DNA from: Amyloporia xantha
Taxonomy: Eukaryota > Basidiomycota > Agaricomycetes > Polyporales > Adustoporiaceae
NCBI GenBank assembly: GCA_036971615.1
Contig: JAYKKR010000008.1
Coordinates: 1,426,001 to 1,490,000 of the forward strand
Direction: 5' to 3'
Length of the DNA: 64,000 nt
The stretch's first letter is position 1. Every line of letters starts with the position of its first letter. The notes beneath the pieces were generated by a model. That model ran no database searches. It was not told the origin of the DNA and saw only the letters and a list, made by a program, of their open reading frames with translations. The position numbers and the translations under genes were made by a program. Below are positions 23,201 through 34,921 of this stretch, piece by piece.

Positions 23201-24504
23201 ACCAAGTCACCACACATAGGCAACGTGACGAACCGGGCCACGCTTCTTTGTTGCATCTGGCGAAATAGCTTGCCGAAAAGCCTTACATGGCGCGTAAGGA
23301 TATCCACCGAACGCTGACCGATCACGTCTGTCGGCGTAGGTTGCATGGCGAGGGCTATATTCATTCGGATTTCGGAGAGAGATTGCAGCTGCATGACCGA
23401 TGCTTGGAACAGCTGTTCCAGCTGTCATGAAGAGTGGTCGGAATATGAAAACAATGGAATGAAAGGGAAATGACTTGCCCAAGGCCCGTAGCTCGGGTCA
23501 TTGCAATTAGCCACTCGGTTCCAGGCCCACACAGCGACTTTGACCACACACTTGAAGATAAGGTGTGCGAAGAGGAGGTCTTCGGCGGTGCGGGGTAGGT
23601 TAACGGTGCCTGGAGTAATTGATGTGGAGAAGGCCGCGGTAACGCGAGAATAGTGGCCCTGCAACACAATATGCAGGTGCTCTACAAGCTACAACGAAGC
23701 TGAGTTTACATAACGAAGGCTAAGAAATGATAAAACTCACGCCACCCATGGTCTTTATCCCACTAGGCAGCTTGACGTTCGCTAATTCCTTCAAGATAGC
23801 ATTCAATACCTCGAGACTTCGACGGAGGATCATGCCAGAGCTAGCATTCGAGCCTGCATAGCGATCTTGTACATTAGCATTGATGAGAGCTACCAACTCA
23901 GGTATCAAGGTAGGCCTTGCGCGTGTCAATAACGTGCGTATCATCCTCAATACATCACTACACACCAGTTGTTCGGAAGGTCCGCACGCGCAATTTTCGC
24001 AATGATGAATTCATTACACTCAGATATCTGAGTAAATATGAGCTCCAGAAACAACAAAGACGCGCTCGGGTAACTGCTTACAACGTCATCCGACTCGTCG
24101 AGCAGCGCAAGACACCGCGCTCGAATGCGAACCCTTTGCTCATCTGTCAAAAGTCTTGGGAGACAATCTAGTAGATGATGATACGCCAAGCCTCAAATAA
24201 CAGCGCACCTCCTCGATTTCCAATGGCCTAACGCTGCGTTCTTGAACTGTATGATACTTTGTTGACGTACCGCTAGGGGAACACTCTTTTGTGCTGCGAT
24301 CTCATGCAACGTGTCCCATGCACCAGGTACCTGCAGTAAGACCGTCAGTCGTGTTGCAGATACTTGCACTTGGGTCGGGTCTTGAGATGCAGCGCCGCAC
24401 AAGACGTTGTAGAGTTCCTCGGGCGAGAAGGTCTCAGTCGGAGCAGTACGACTCATCGACGGCATTCTGGACGACAGGCTGGATTGATTTTGGGTGCTGG
24501 ACAC
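20248..24504 (-). CDS. KAP120: Importin-11/Kap120-type karyopherin
   Basis: A long, many-intron gene; I traced reading frames across the span but did not fix every exon. The N terminus carries the importin-beta N-terminal domain (EELYNVLCGAASQDPTQVQV, then LHEIAAQKSVPLAVRQQSII and QFKNAALGHWK). HEAT-like helical repeats follow to the end. Recognisable Kap120/importin-11 blocks include YPILKRRIAWLVGKWVSDD, VVRLTAAIALRQCVDSLQFD and the C-terminal LRKLTAIGIANLVSTGRPEV. The last exon ends NQIRAELVGKQI. These receptors carry cargo such as ribosome-biogenesis factors and E2 enzymes into the nucleus in a Ran-dependent way. It is divergently transcribed from SLX4 across a promoter with ACGCGT boxes, and convergent with POLD3 (about 240 bp between stops). 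Confidence 0.9.
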
Positions 24505-24590
24505 GCTCTAAGTACAAGAAAGGAACAAGAAAGACCAGACTGCAATAAGGCGCGGACTCAATGAGAGGCGCAGTGAGGCGCGTACTTTCC

Positions 24591-24664
24591 ACGCGTCGAC
24601 CGAACGCGTGACGCGGGTCACGTCGACGCGTTTTGATTTGATTTGCAACATCCATGAAACGCGT
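24591..24664. promoter_or_regulatory. Four MluI cell-cycle boxes in the KAP120/SLX4 divergent promoter
   Basis: ACGCGT occurs at 24591-24596, 24604-24609, 24626-24631 and 24659-24664, the densest cluster in the window. It lies between KAP120 (start 24504, minus) and the likely SLX4 start (24759, plus). The element is the MBF target. SLX4 is the more obvious G1/S-controlled partner. Confidence 0.65.
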
Positions 24665-24758
24665 CGCAGGCCCCCTGGCTCACACACTGCACGCTAGCCA
24701 CTCTCGCTTCCTCGACCGTGCCAGAAATCATATGTTATTTAGCAGGTCTCCAGTCGAG

Positions 24759-27074
24759 ATGTCTGGACCCTCTCCCCTTCACTCGCAATCAGCTGTGCAA
24801 CCCACGGTAGTTGAGGTCATTGTAGATTCTGAACCCGAGAGGGAGGAACGCAGACGACGCGCGAAGGAGCAGAAGAAGCAAGGCAAAACTCAGCGCCACT
24901 ACTCGCTCCGCGAAGTCATCGAATTGACGGACAGCGACGACGCTTCTCCAGTGCTGATTAGCTCGAACCCCGTCCCTATCGCGCCTAGCGTCATCAACAT
25001 TTCTGGCATGTTCCTCATACTGCAGCCCACTATTGTCTACTTATCAAGTTTCTAGACAGCAGCTCGGATGAGAAAGTTCCAGAGGCCAGCACGGTGCCGG
25101 GTGGCAGTGACCGTCGTCTTCCGCCATATGCCGCGTCTATCCGTTCGAGTAAAGGTTCGACGGAGATTGAAGGTGAACTGCTTCTTTCTGACCGGGATCC
25201 GCCTTCTGACCGACATACAGATGACCAAAGCTTCCCTTCCATTCAAGCCTTACTTAAAGAGGCTGATGCAGGGCGAGATGACAGCGTTGCTGCCCCTCCC
25301 CCCTCCAGTCTTCCAACAGTCACTCGAGAGCAGACCGTCAGTGAATCTGACGACGACGAGGAGACAGGATCCAAGTTCAAACATTTCGCATACCTAGACG
25401 CCCCGAAATTGTCGCGCAACCCCTCTTCGACGGCGACTGTCTCCCGTTCAACATCAATAGCTAGCACTAGCACCACAAACCAGTCTTCAAAAAAAGTCGC
25501 TCATCTAGCAACTTATCCCTTCGTAGTCGGTTTCCAAGAATCTGATTTGACGAGGCTTCGCACATGTATCAGCTGTGATATTCCATGGACTACCAGGAAG
25601 ACAGTTGCCGAAAAGCTGAAGCATATCCGCTCTTGTGCAAAGAAGATGTCTCTCACAACCGACACGATTACAGCTCTCATTCGAAAAGAGCTTCAGAAGA
25701 CAGCTCCTCCAGCTGCTCTTGATCCCAGCCAGAAAGACTCCGAAACGTTGCTAGAAGTAGTGGTCAACGATGATGGCGCAAAGCGCAAGGGCAAACGTCG
25801 GAAGGTCGCCACTACTGTGAAAAGCGTAACGGAAACCCGCGAGAACATCTTGGGTAGAGCACGCGCAGTAATCGGTGCTCAGCAGCTTGGGGCTGCGGTT
25901 GCTACATATGCAGACACGCACGCTGCTCAGATGCCTCCTCCAACGCAAGCCTTCGGCGAGAGTGCATTGGTGAAACGCCAGCGGTCTTGCAACGAACATG
26001 TCCAGTCGATAGCTTTTCCATCTACTCAAATTTTTGCCCCTAGCAAATTTGGGACGACTCATGACGCACCTGTGAGCGTTGCTCCTGCAGACGACGCGGA
26101 CACGCTTCCCTCCACTCAAGCGTTTGCGCCGAGCAGGCTTGCTGCAACGGCGACCGCTTCGAACTCTCTTACTGGAGCGCAGATGACTGACACTACCGTG
26201 AGTACGGTTTGAGCCACCATCGTTGAATAAGACTCATAACATGTAGATCGTCGAACCCTTCGTACAAAGCGAAAACGAAGCTGGTCCAATGTCTCACTGG
26301 GCGTTCTCCCCGTTAGATCTTCCTTCGCAACTCGCCCCGACCTCGAGTCACATTCTGATCTCCTCCAGTAGAAGGGCAGCAGCAGATCCTGGTAGCAACC
26401 TTGAACATGTCGAGACGGATGATGTAGCGGATGTCCAATACGATTACAGTTACCAGGATTGCTGGAATGATGATGATGCACTTATGCATTATGTCCCCGA
26501 AGCACCAGTGCCCGAAGCTGTCTCGTCAACAGCCCCAGGCCCTTCGAATCTCGCCCTCTCTCAAGGCTCGAGAATTGCGCAAGGAGATGTTGCACAAGGT
26601 GATGACGTGCGCACACAGCCGTCTGACGTTCAAGCCGTGTTACCAACACAAAAGAAGCAAAGGAAGCCTCGGTCGAAGAAGGGCAAGGAGAAAGAACTAG
26701 AAGACGAAGCAGAGTTCGACAATAAATTGAGAGAAGGAATCTTGAAAGACCCTTCCTTGCATCTACGCGTATTGAGATATGAGGCAAGTTGCAGTGTTTG
26801 CGCGCGACAGCTGGGCAGACTAACGCAAGGTCCAACATACAGCCTATCCATTTCGACGTGTTCATCCAGTTGACAAGAGACTTGGATCTGTTGCCCAACC
26901 GGGGGCTCTCACAGCTCAAAGAGAAACTGCGCAGCTTTCTGGATAAGGAGGTTTGTGACGTTGTTGCGATGAGATGCCACTGTACCTGACACAGCTAATC
27001 TCGCTTCTATTCAGGCTATACACTTCTATACCGTGGACCCCAGCCGGAGAGAACCTAGGAGGCGACATCCATAA
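24759..27074 (+). CDS. SLX4: Structure-specific endonuclease scaffold SLX4
   Basis: Five exons: 24759-about 25005, 25056-26197, 26247-26783, 26843-26950 and 27015-27074. Earlier in-frame ATGs at 24654 and 24732 are possible starts. Most of the protein is disordered and Ser/Asp-rich, with a zinc-finger-like CxxC-x15-HxxxC motif beginning CISCDIPWTTRKT. The C terminus matches the Slx4 conserved domain that binds Slx1: ILKDPSLHLRVLRYEPIHFD, then LSQLKEKLRSFLDKEAIHF. Slx4 scaffolds nucleases that cut branched DNA during recombination and replication repair. Intron 3 starts with GC (GAG then GCAAGT), and intron 1 may also (GCATGT at 25006) unless the GT at 25010 pairs with an acceptor ending at 25059. 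Identification rests on the C-terminal domain and zinc finger. Confidence 0.8.
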
Positions 27075-27224
27075 AGCACCGACTATACGGCACATCCTGA
27101 TCGAGAACTTTCATCTAAATTATGCAATATGCCTGTTGAAGGCGGTGAATAGACTGTATACATACTGTAGCTCCGGTGACGTATAACTCGAGAAGTCCGA
27201 TCGGTGTAGTGGTGTTCCTATCCA

Positions 27225-29308
27225 TTATTTTGAGAGAGCCACCTCAGATAGACCGGCCACTTCTATAACCCCACCAACAAGGTGTAGGCTACCCGAGACG
27301 AGAACGTCGACGGGGCGCTCCGTCGATTCCGTACGGAGATCTTGTACCAATTTGATGGCATGTTCAATCGACGGAAGGACATGGACGTTCTTAGAGGGAG
27401 AAGCGGGGACGAGGGATGACCATGCAGAGGCGAGGTCGTGTTGTGTTTGTAAATGAGCAAGGTCATTGGTCGGAATAGCATGCGTGGTTAAATCTAGCAA
27501 CCAGACCGACGCTGAGCTAATCCGGCGCACCGCGAAAGAACGGGAATACGCACCGCCTTTGAATCCTCCGTCTGAATATGTCACATTGGTGCAGAACACG
27601 ACGTGGTCGAAGAACGCATCCGAGTCTTCGTCCCAGTCGTGCAATTTCAATTGAGATGCTACCTTCTCGAGCATGACACCCAGCAGGGTTTTCCCGGAGC
27701 GTCCGTTTGTGCAGTTGAATATCAGTATTCTCCGAGGGCGTGTCCTGTAGGATATCCCCGTCATGAGCATGGTGAGTGTGCTAGACGACAGGCACGTACG
27801 CAGCGTCGGTTGGTCTCAACGCAGTCTCTGGGCTGACAAACCACTCCATGCAGCACTCTAGACTTTCCTTGGTGTGTGCACCGTCTAGGAACCACGTTAG
27901 GCCAGTGCGCTTGGGGTCAGGGACCGTCTGGCAACGGCCAGGCCATTTCGCTTTCTTCAGCCCTTCAACGAAAGTCACAGGAAGTGTTGCTTCTGGCTCC
28001 ACAGCTGCCATTGAATGTAAAAACGTCTTGGTAAGATGGATAGCAAGATTAGCGTTTTGGTATTGATGTGAGCCAGCTAATCCTGTGTGACAACTGATTG
28101 TCAGAGATATCAGATGAAGTCAGAAAAAGGCCGCACCTAGCCTGATCTCCGATAGCCCTGGTGTTGGAGTCACAACAATGAATTCGGATGCCTGGACAGA
28201 TGAGGTTACTATGCGGGAATCAAATCTGAGCAGGGATACTTACCTTCTGATCGGCTGATTGCTGCTTCAAAACCTCCATTCCTTCCTCTGGTTGGTCTAC
28301 TGTCAGCGCTGGCACGCCTTCCTGAGATGATAGTGACAATGTGGTGCGAATATGTGCGCAAAAAGAGCTACCTTGTAGATGCCTCCCTTCTGCCAGGCAA
28401 TCTCCTTGAGCGTCTTGCCAAGGACGGCGGTGTGGTCAATGCCAAGAGCAGAAACACCTGTGACGATGGGCTTTGGGACGATGTTGGTGCTATCATACAT
28501 TCCACCGACACCAACTTCCAATATCGTTGCGTCCACCTACCCGACATCTTAATTGTCATCGCACAATAGAGACTTAGCGGCATACCTTTAATGATAGGAA
28601 GGCGTGATAAGCTACAAGCGTCACGAACCTAAAATATGCCGGCATCTTGGACGTCTGCGGATGTTCTCTCTACAAGAGACATGAACGAATGACCACATTT
28701 ATGTCAGCAATAAACGAACCGTATCATTCTTTTCTAATCTATCCCATACATCAAAGAAGAACGTCGCGAATTGCTCCTCGGATATAGGTGCGCCATTGAT
28801 ACGGATGCGTTCACGCACAGCAACCAGGTGAGGTGAGGTATACAATCCTATTCTCGCACGACTCTAAGTCGGGAATACGATCGGACAAGAGTACGGACTC
28901 ACCGACTTTCCATTTGGGCATAGCATGTCGCAAGATAGAGTCTGTGAAGGCGGACGTAGATCCTTTTCCCTTCGTTCCGGTGATATGTATCACATTTAGT
29001 CGATTCAGATCGGTAGTCTGTTCATAGGGGTCATGAGACATTCATGCAGGGAAGACGTTTCGACTTACGCTGTATCCGATCCTGCCCAGATATTCTACCA
29101 TCTCGGGTATCGCGAACTCGCTCAGTCGTCCTCCAGAAGCCCGAACCGCCTCGAGAGTCGCTGCATTAGACTGGAGAGAATTCAAATGGTCTATAGCATC
29201 CTTGTACGTCCGGGTCGACATTTTTCTCTTGGTTCCAGATAAATAGCGCGAATAAATATGTACAGGAGATGGTGGGAGAAGAATAGACACGGAGCCGAGA
29301 AACCGCAT
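27225..29308 (-). CDS. MET7: Folylpolyglutamate synthase
   Basis: A multi-intron gene, with exon ends not all fixed. Motifs in order: LNRLNVIHITGTKGKGSTSA, with the GTKGKGS P-loop; DATILEVGVGGMYDSTNIV; GIDHTAVLGKTLKEIAWQKG; the WFLDGAHTKESLE block of Mur-ligase-type enzymes; and ILIFNCTNGRSGKTLL near the C terminus. The enzyme adds glutamates to folates and so retains them in cytosol and mitochondria. ATGs at 29404, 29308 and 29221 are in frame. The 61 residues before the 29221 Met contain no Asp or Glu and are rich in Ser, Arg and hydrophobic residues, as in a mitochondrial presequence. Alternative starts could therefore give mitochondrial and cytosolic forms. It is convergent with SLX4, about 150 bp between stops. 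Two ACGCGT boxes lie upstream. Confidence 0.92.
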
Positions 29309-29406
29309 CAATGACAAGGGCACGAAGGAATGACTCCCATGAGATAAACGCGGTCTTGACAAAATGGTGCAAGTGATCGAGAAAATAGACGCCGCTACGG
29401 TCACCT

Positions 29407-29430
29407 ACGCGTGTCGCGGTACGCACGCGT
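29407..29430. promoter_or_regulatory. Two MluI cell-cycle boxes upstream of FPGS
   Basis: ACGCGT occurs at 29407-29412 and 29425-29430, upstream of the folylpolyglutamate synthase start on the minus strand. Folate one-carbon units feed thymidylate synthesis, so G1/S control would make sense; this is inference. Confidence 0.55.
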
Positions 29431-29593
29431 CTGTGGCTGAACACAGAGCACAGACCGCGATCCACATCGTCTAACGTGAAATAAATCAGAAATCAATAGT
29501 ACGTGTTGTGAAATTTGACATGCATTGATTTCTATGTGATACAAGCATATACAGTACGAGCCACCTGAGCAAGAAGTTGCACCTCGACTTAGT

Positions 29594-31719
29594 TCAGTAT
29601 TCCATCGAGTTTTCAATGATCCTCGTCAAATGTTCTCTGCCATCGGCACCCGCCACGTCTCCAACGCCCGGGGCCAGATCCAACACACGTCTCTGCGGAA
29701 TCGTCCCCTCCACAAGCTTTGCCACGTCTTCACTTTTGTATCCGACAGCCTTCAGCCCACGCGGCACGCCGAGGTTGTCGAGGAACCGAGCGATAGCTTC
29801 GAAAAGGTGCGCGCCGATCTCGGTGTCAGGAATCGCAGAGATGATGGGGTCGGCAGGTGTCGTTCCGTGGAAGATGGCCAAAGCTTCGCGGTGTCGCGAG
29901 GGAGAGGAAGGTGCGGTGAACTGGAAGACGGCAGGTGCGGGAAGGGCGACGCTGGATAGATGAAGCCTACTAAGCAATGTCAAATGCTTCCGGCGCACAA
30001 GTTACGTACCTGACACCATGCGGGATGATAGGATGGTCTACGTTATACCCTGCAAATTTGTACTTGGGCCCTTGTTTGTTCAGTCCGGAGACCTGGAATC
30101 AAGACATCCCATAAATTCTTCGTTCGTTGCCGAAAGTCCGAAAGCACTTACAGGGTAGCTAATACCATGACACAAGTGTACCCCAGCATTGCCAAAGCCA
30201 ATTCCTGCAAACGAAGCGGCCAACCTGCAGAATGGTCAAGGATATTCATAAATGGACAACCGGGCGACGCACATCATCTGCCGCATGGCTTCGTGATCGT
30301 CGAGATTCTTCGATATCCGAGGTAGACACTTCACCGTCGTCTGCAATGCCCACATCGAGAAGATGTCCGCAACAGGGTTGCTACCCTGGTAGGCTGGGCG
30401 CAAGTTCGGATTCGATGGTCGTGGCATGCGTTCTGTGTAACTGCGTAATAGCCCCGTGAGTTTGATGAGAACAACAATGTGGTGGGTAGGCTCACGGAAT
30501 GGCCGTGTAGCTCTCAAGACTGTGGAACAGTACGTCTAATCCCGAACTAATGTGTAACTCTGGTCACGGGTTTAGTGATATACCTTCGAAATCGAGTAGC
30601 GGTTGCACATACCTCTTGAGCATGTTCGCGTATTCAGCGTATCCACGATCCCGAGTACGGGCTTCATTGCACGGTTTGCGATACCAGTCTTGAATGACAT
30701 CGACGTGATATCAAGAATGGCGGTACCAGTTGTCTCCGAACCCGTTCCGGCGGTCGTCGGGACTGAATATAAATCGTTGAGTAATGCTATGGACTGGACT
30801 GGACGTGTGACACACCTGCGATGAGGGGTCGCAGGGCTTGCGTTATTGGCAATCCCTTTCCAATCGGGGCATTGATAAAGTCAAAAAGGTCGGAATCTTT
30901 GTATACAGAGAATCTGCCAAGACATGAGTATATCTGCACCCGGCCGACGGTCCATACAGACGCACAGGTTGGCAGCTTTCGCTGTGTCCATGACACTTCC
31001 ACCTCCAACTCTGTTGGACAGGAGCGTCAGGTGCCGTCCATATACTCGCAATTCGGATTACATACGCGAGGAAGTGGCTGCAGTCTTGTTCGCGTGCCCA
31101 AGCGATGGCATCTCGCCAACTCGCTTCCGTAGGTTCTGCAACAACGCGATCGTAGACAACAAACGGCAAGTCGTTCTGGGACTCGAGCGATGCGATAGCC
31201 TGAGACGTATCCCTTGTCAAATTCATTTCATAATGTCAAACGGCGCTGGCGCTTACCATCTTGGCCGGCGGTAGTTTCGCAACGATGGGATCCGTGAAGA
31301 CGGCAACCTGGTGCAATCGTGGGGTTAATTACCAATGACTCGAGCATAACAGCGTGGCTGCGAGAACTTGACAGATAGCTAAATACCTTGCGTGCTTTCA
31401 TGTTCTTGAGGTCCATTCCCACCTCGCGAGTGACGCCCTCTCCAAACCTCAAGTTGGCTGCTGCAACCTATGGCGTCCCTCCTGGCTAGTACGACATATT
31501 CTTACCAACAAGGCGCACATCACTCGCCTCGAAAGCATACTCCTTCTCAGCTGGAAGAGCTTCTACAGGAGTTGCGAACTTCCTCATCTGATTGATGGCC
31601 TGGATCGGGTTGTGCGATCCTCCCGTGCGACAGCCATGGCACGGGCACGCAGTGTGCTGCGACGCATTCAAAAGGCGTCGAATGACATTTCTGGAGGCGG
31701 GAGGAGGGGCCATGGTCAA
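29594..31719 (-). CDS. Hydroxyacid-oxoacid transhydrogenase, mitochondrial (iron-dependent ADH family)
   Basis: A multi-intron gene, with exon ends not all fixed. The first exon begins [20 protein letters not shown], with Arg/Ser-rich, mitochondrial-targeting character, and continues with a [10 protein letters not shown] segment also seen in ADHFE1-type proteins. [19 protein letters not shown] and [16 protein letters not shown] blocks belong to the NAD-binding half of group III alcohol dehydrogenases. [20 protein letters not shown] follows, and the protein ends [11 protein letters not shown]. Animal HOT/ADHFE1 couples 4-hydroxybutyrate oxidation to reduction of 2-oxoglutarate, making D-2-hydroxyglutarate. 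Iron-ligand residues were not individually placed. It is divergent from the aspartic protease gene. Confidence 0.85.
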
Positions 31720-32344
31720 GAAGAAGCAATATTAAATCCGCGACACTCACTCTGGTACTTATAGCGGGCTGGGAATCGAGGGATCCCGAGACGGACAAAC
31801 ACACGCCCCACGTGAGCGCCTTTCATCAGGTCATGGGGGCGAGGAGATCGGCAATTGGTGCTCGTCGCGACCGGTACGCGCAGCAAGTTGTGCATTGAAG
31901 GTACCCCGGCATTGGTTAAGTTGTGGTCGGCTGTGGGTCATTGATGGCGAGCAGCGCAGTCAGTTGTTCAGGCCAAGCGGTTGCTATTTGGCGGTCTGAG
32001 ACAAGATAGAAATATGACCAGTTGACCGGTCGAAGCTGAATCACTTTCGTACGACCTGTGGGAGCTGTGGACAATCCTGCGCTCTACAACGGCGGCGACG
32101 AGGAGAAAGATAAGCGAGGCACGCGTGGACGACGGTACAGACAGCGATCAGATCATCTCCCACGGCACTACGACGAGAGAAGCGGCTACGGTGCACGCTG
32201 CAGGTCGTCTGCCCTTGTTCACCGCGCCAGGCCCAGCCAGCCTATACAAGCGCTAGCTCCTCTCCTACCACCCGCCCCATTCTCCCAACCCCAGTCGCTC
32301 GTTTATTCCCCTCCCCCCTCCCCTCCCGACCGCTGTCGGTCGCT
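31720..32344. other. Divergent promoter region, HOT / aspartic protease
   Basis: About 625 bp between the HOT start and the protease start. The end next to the protease is pyrimidine-rich (about 32265-32335), as is common just upstream of basidiomycete start codons. No further motif is claimed. Confidence 0.45.
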
Positions 32345-34613
32345 ATGAGGTTTTATGCATTGTCGCTTTACCTTGCGCTCTCCATCTCCGTCTCTCACGC
32401 TATAAGGGTGCCGATAACGAGGCACAGGACCCCCTCTGCGAATCCTCAATTGCGACGGAGAGGCGGAAGCGTGCCCTATTCGCGTCCAGTCGCAGACGCT
32501 GCCACCACTTCCGACAGCAGTGATGGTCTCGACTTGACGTGAGTGGTCTAAAGCGGCGGGCTCAGGATGGCTGAAAAGGTATTTTTGGACGTGTGCAGCA
32601 CTGTACATGACCTGTTATATATAGCCAACGTAAGTGTGCGCATCAATATATACCGCTCGTCCCTAAACCCCGTCTTCCCCTCAAGGTCACGATAGCCGGT
32701 ACCGGTACGCTTCTAAATACGCGAGTTCAACGCCCGTCGCGCTGATCCGCTTTCGTTCAGTATACCCCCTCCAATTGGATACCGGATCGTCAGATCTCTG
32801 GGTGATGACCTCCTCGAGGCCGCTCCCCAACATAAATGAATCGGCGAGTTTTCGCCTTCGTGTGCTTTTCTTATTTTGGCTAATGGATAGATCTCCTCCA
32901 GTCAACAACATGGAATATGACTGTAAGTTCTGATTACTACGTTGCCAGTGTTCGATTCAAGCGTTTTCTGCAGTACGGCATTGGATGGGCATTTGGCAAT
33001 GTCTCATGGGGCTCGGTCCAGTTCGCTGGGTACGTATGCGGTCTACCTAAGGTCATGACCGGAGCCATACTCATTCGCGTAGGATCGAGGTTGCGTCCCA
33101 GGCATTCATGGCCGTCTCGTCTGCTTCGAACCCTGCGCTGTCGTACGGGGCAGACGGTATCATTGGGCTCGGCTTCGACTCCCTATCGACTGTCGACGCA
33201 CTCGTGAACCGCACCGGCGCCTCCACTGGTCGCACTTTCCTCTACAACGCGTTCGCGAAGGACAAGAGCGAACCCAACTTCATCTCCTTTTCTCTGCAAG
33301 ATGATGCGGATCCTGATGATGATGTGCAGGGCTTTTTCTCGATTGGTCTGTTAGCCTTTTTTTTGCTATTGATCGTTTAGGCTGAGATCGTCGATCCCCT
33401 TTTGTTCAGGCGAATATGACCCGAACTACACCGCCGTCGAAAACAGCTCTGCTATCTCAACTTGGCCAGAAAGCTACCCCTCCCGCTGGAGCGTCCTCCT
33501 CGATGCCCTCCTCGTTGGCTCTAATGATGTTTCAGTGTCCTCCACCGTCTCCGGAGCACCGTCAAACAAAGCTGTTGTCGTCCTTGACAGCGGTACATCC
33601 TATACGTGAGTGATTATTGGTTTGCGATCGAAGTTTTAGCATGGTGTCTGAATTTGGTATAGATATGCTCCCACTGAGATCTGTAACGCGATCTATGGCG
33701 GTATTTCTGGTGCCAAGTACGACTCATCCCTGGGCCAGTGGGTAGTTCCTTGTGATGCTGAGGTAGACATTGCCCTGCAGTTCGGGTCTGTCTTTTTCCT
33801 TCGTAAACTATCGAAATAATTCAACTAATCCAATGGATTTCTGTAGCGAGAGCGTCTATCCTATCAACCCCCTCGATGTCACACCCCAGAGTCTCTCTGA
33901 TCCTTCAACCTGTGTAGGCACCTTCATCCCTCAATCCGTATCGGTCGGTGACGGGCACTTGTGAGTTCCCATGTCAACGAGCTATATTGTCTCTTTTTGA
34001 CAAAATCCTCAGCGACTGGCTGATCGGTGACAATGTCCTCCGATCTATGTATGCTGTCTACGATTTCGGCGACTACGACTCCTCTGGCGACAAGGGCAAC
34101 CCTTACATCAAACTCCTCTCCCTTGTCGACCCCGACAAGGCCTCCCAAGCTTTCCATTCCATTCGCGGCGGCACTGCTCAGAATATCACCTATAATGCCG
34201 CCAACACCTCCAGCACCGGCTCTGGCTCCTCAGTCGTGTCGCTGTCAAACGACCTCATCAACTCACTCGACAGAGTGAGCACATACCTTCCCGCGATCCT
34301 CGCGATCATGGCGTTCAACGCGCTCGTGCTCGTGGGACTCGTCGTCGGCGGCGTCGTGTACATCTGCCGGAGGCGCAACAGGGGCAAGGCCCGCGCCCGC
34401 AGAGCGCCTGGGCGTGCGAGCCCCATGCCCATGAACTCGATGTCGACGTACGGACTTATGAGTGGCGAGTCGCCACAGGGCGCATACCAGCCTGTCTCGA
34501 TGGCGCTCACGGACGACACCTTCGTCCCTCCATCGCCAGCATTCTCGAAGCCGGGCTTCGATAACTCACTGAAGGCGGGTAGCCCGATCGAGAGGCCGAA
34601 GTCGGTCGCTTAA
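32345..34613 (+). CDS. Membrane-tethered pepsin-like aspartic protease
   Basis: A multi-exon gene; the first exon is 32345-32538. It starts with a signal peptide (MRFYALSLYLALSISVSHA), followed by a short basic propeptide. The first catalytic motif is LDTGSSDLWV near 32780-32810. The second is VVLDSGTSYTY near 33575-33605, split by an intron. YGADGIIGLGFDS and DWLIGDNVLRSMYAVYDFGD are further A1-family landmarks. After the protease fold come a Ser/Thr/Asn-rich linker, one transmembrane helix (AILAIMAFNALVLVGLVVGG), a basic stop-transfer stretch (RRRNRGKARARR) and about 70 cytosolic residues. This is a type I membrane aspartic protease facing the cell surface or vacuole lumen. The substrate is unknown. 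The yapsin comparison is only by analogy, since yapsins are GPI-anchored. Confidence 0.9.
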
Positions 34614-34921
34614 GGACCATGTTTCTTGCATGTTTTCTGTGTCTGTCGTTGCGCTTGCTGCCCTGGTGGGCGTGGACATTGCTGCTGGTGTCTCTGCGCG
34701 AGACGGTATACACTGATATCGGAAGGGACGATGCTCTCGCTTAGTACTTGCTGTTTACCTGACCGCGCGTGAAGTAGTTACTTAGTCTAATTATCACACT
34801 TTGATTCTCCGTTCTGCACATGTGAACGTGATTCACACAGGACTGCACAATGGGCACTGCCTGTAAGCGGCAGATAGATCATTGCGTCTAAATGTCACGA
34901 AGAACTGCCGCCAACTAGCAA

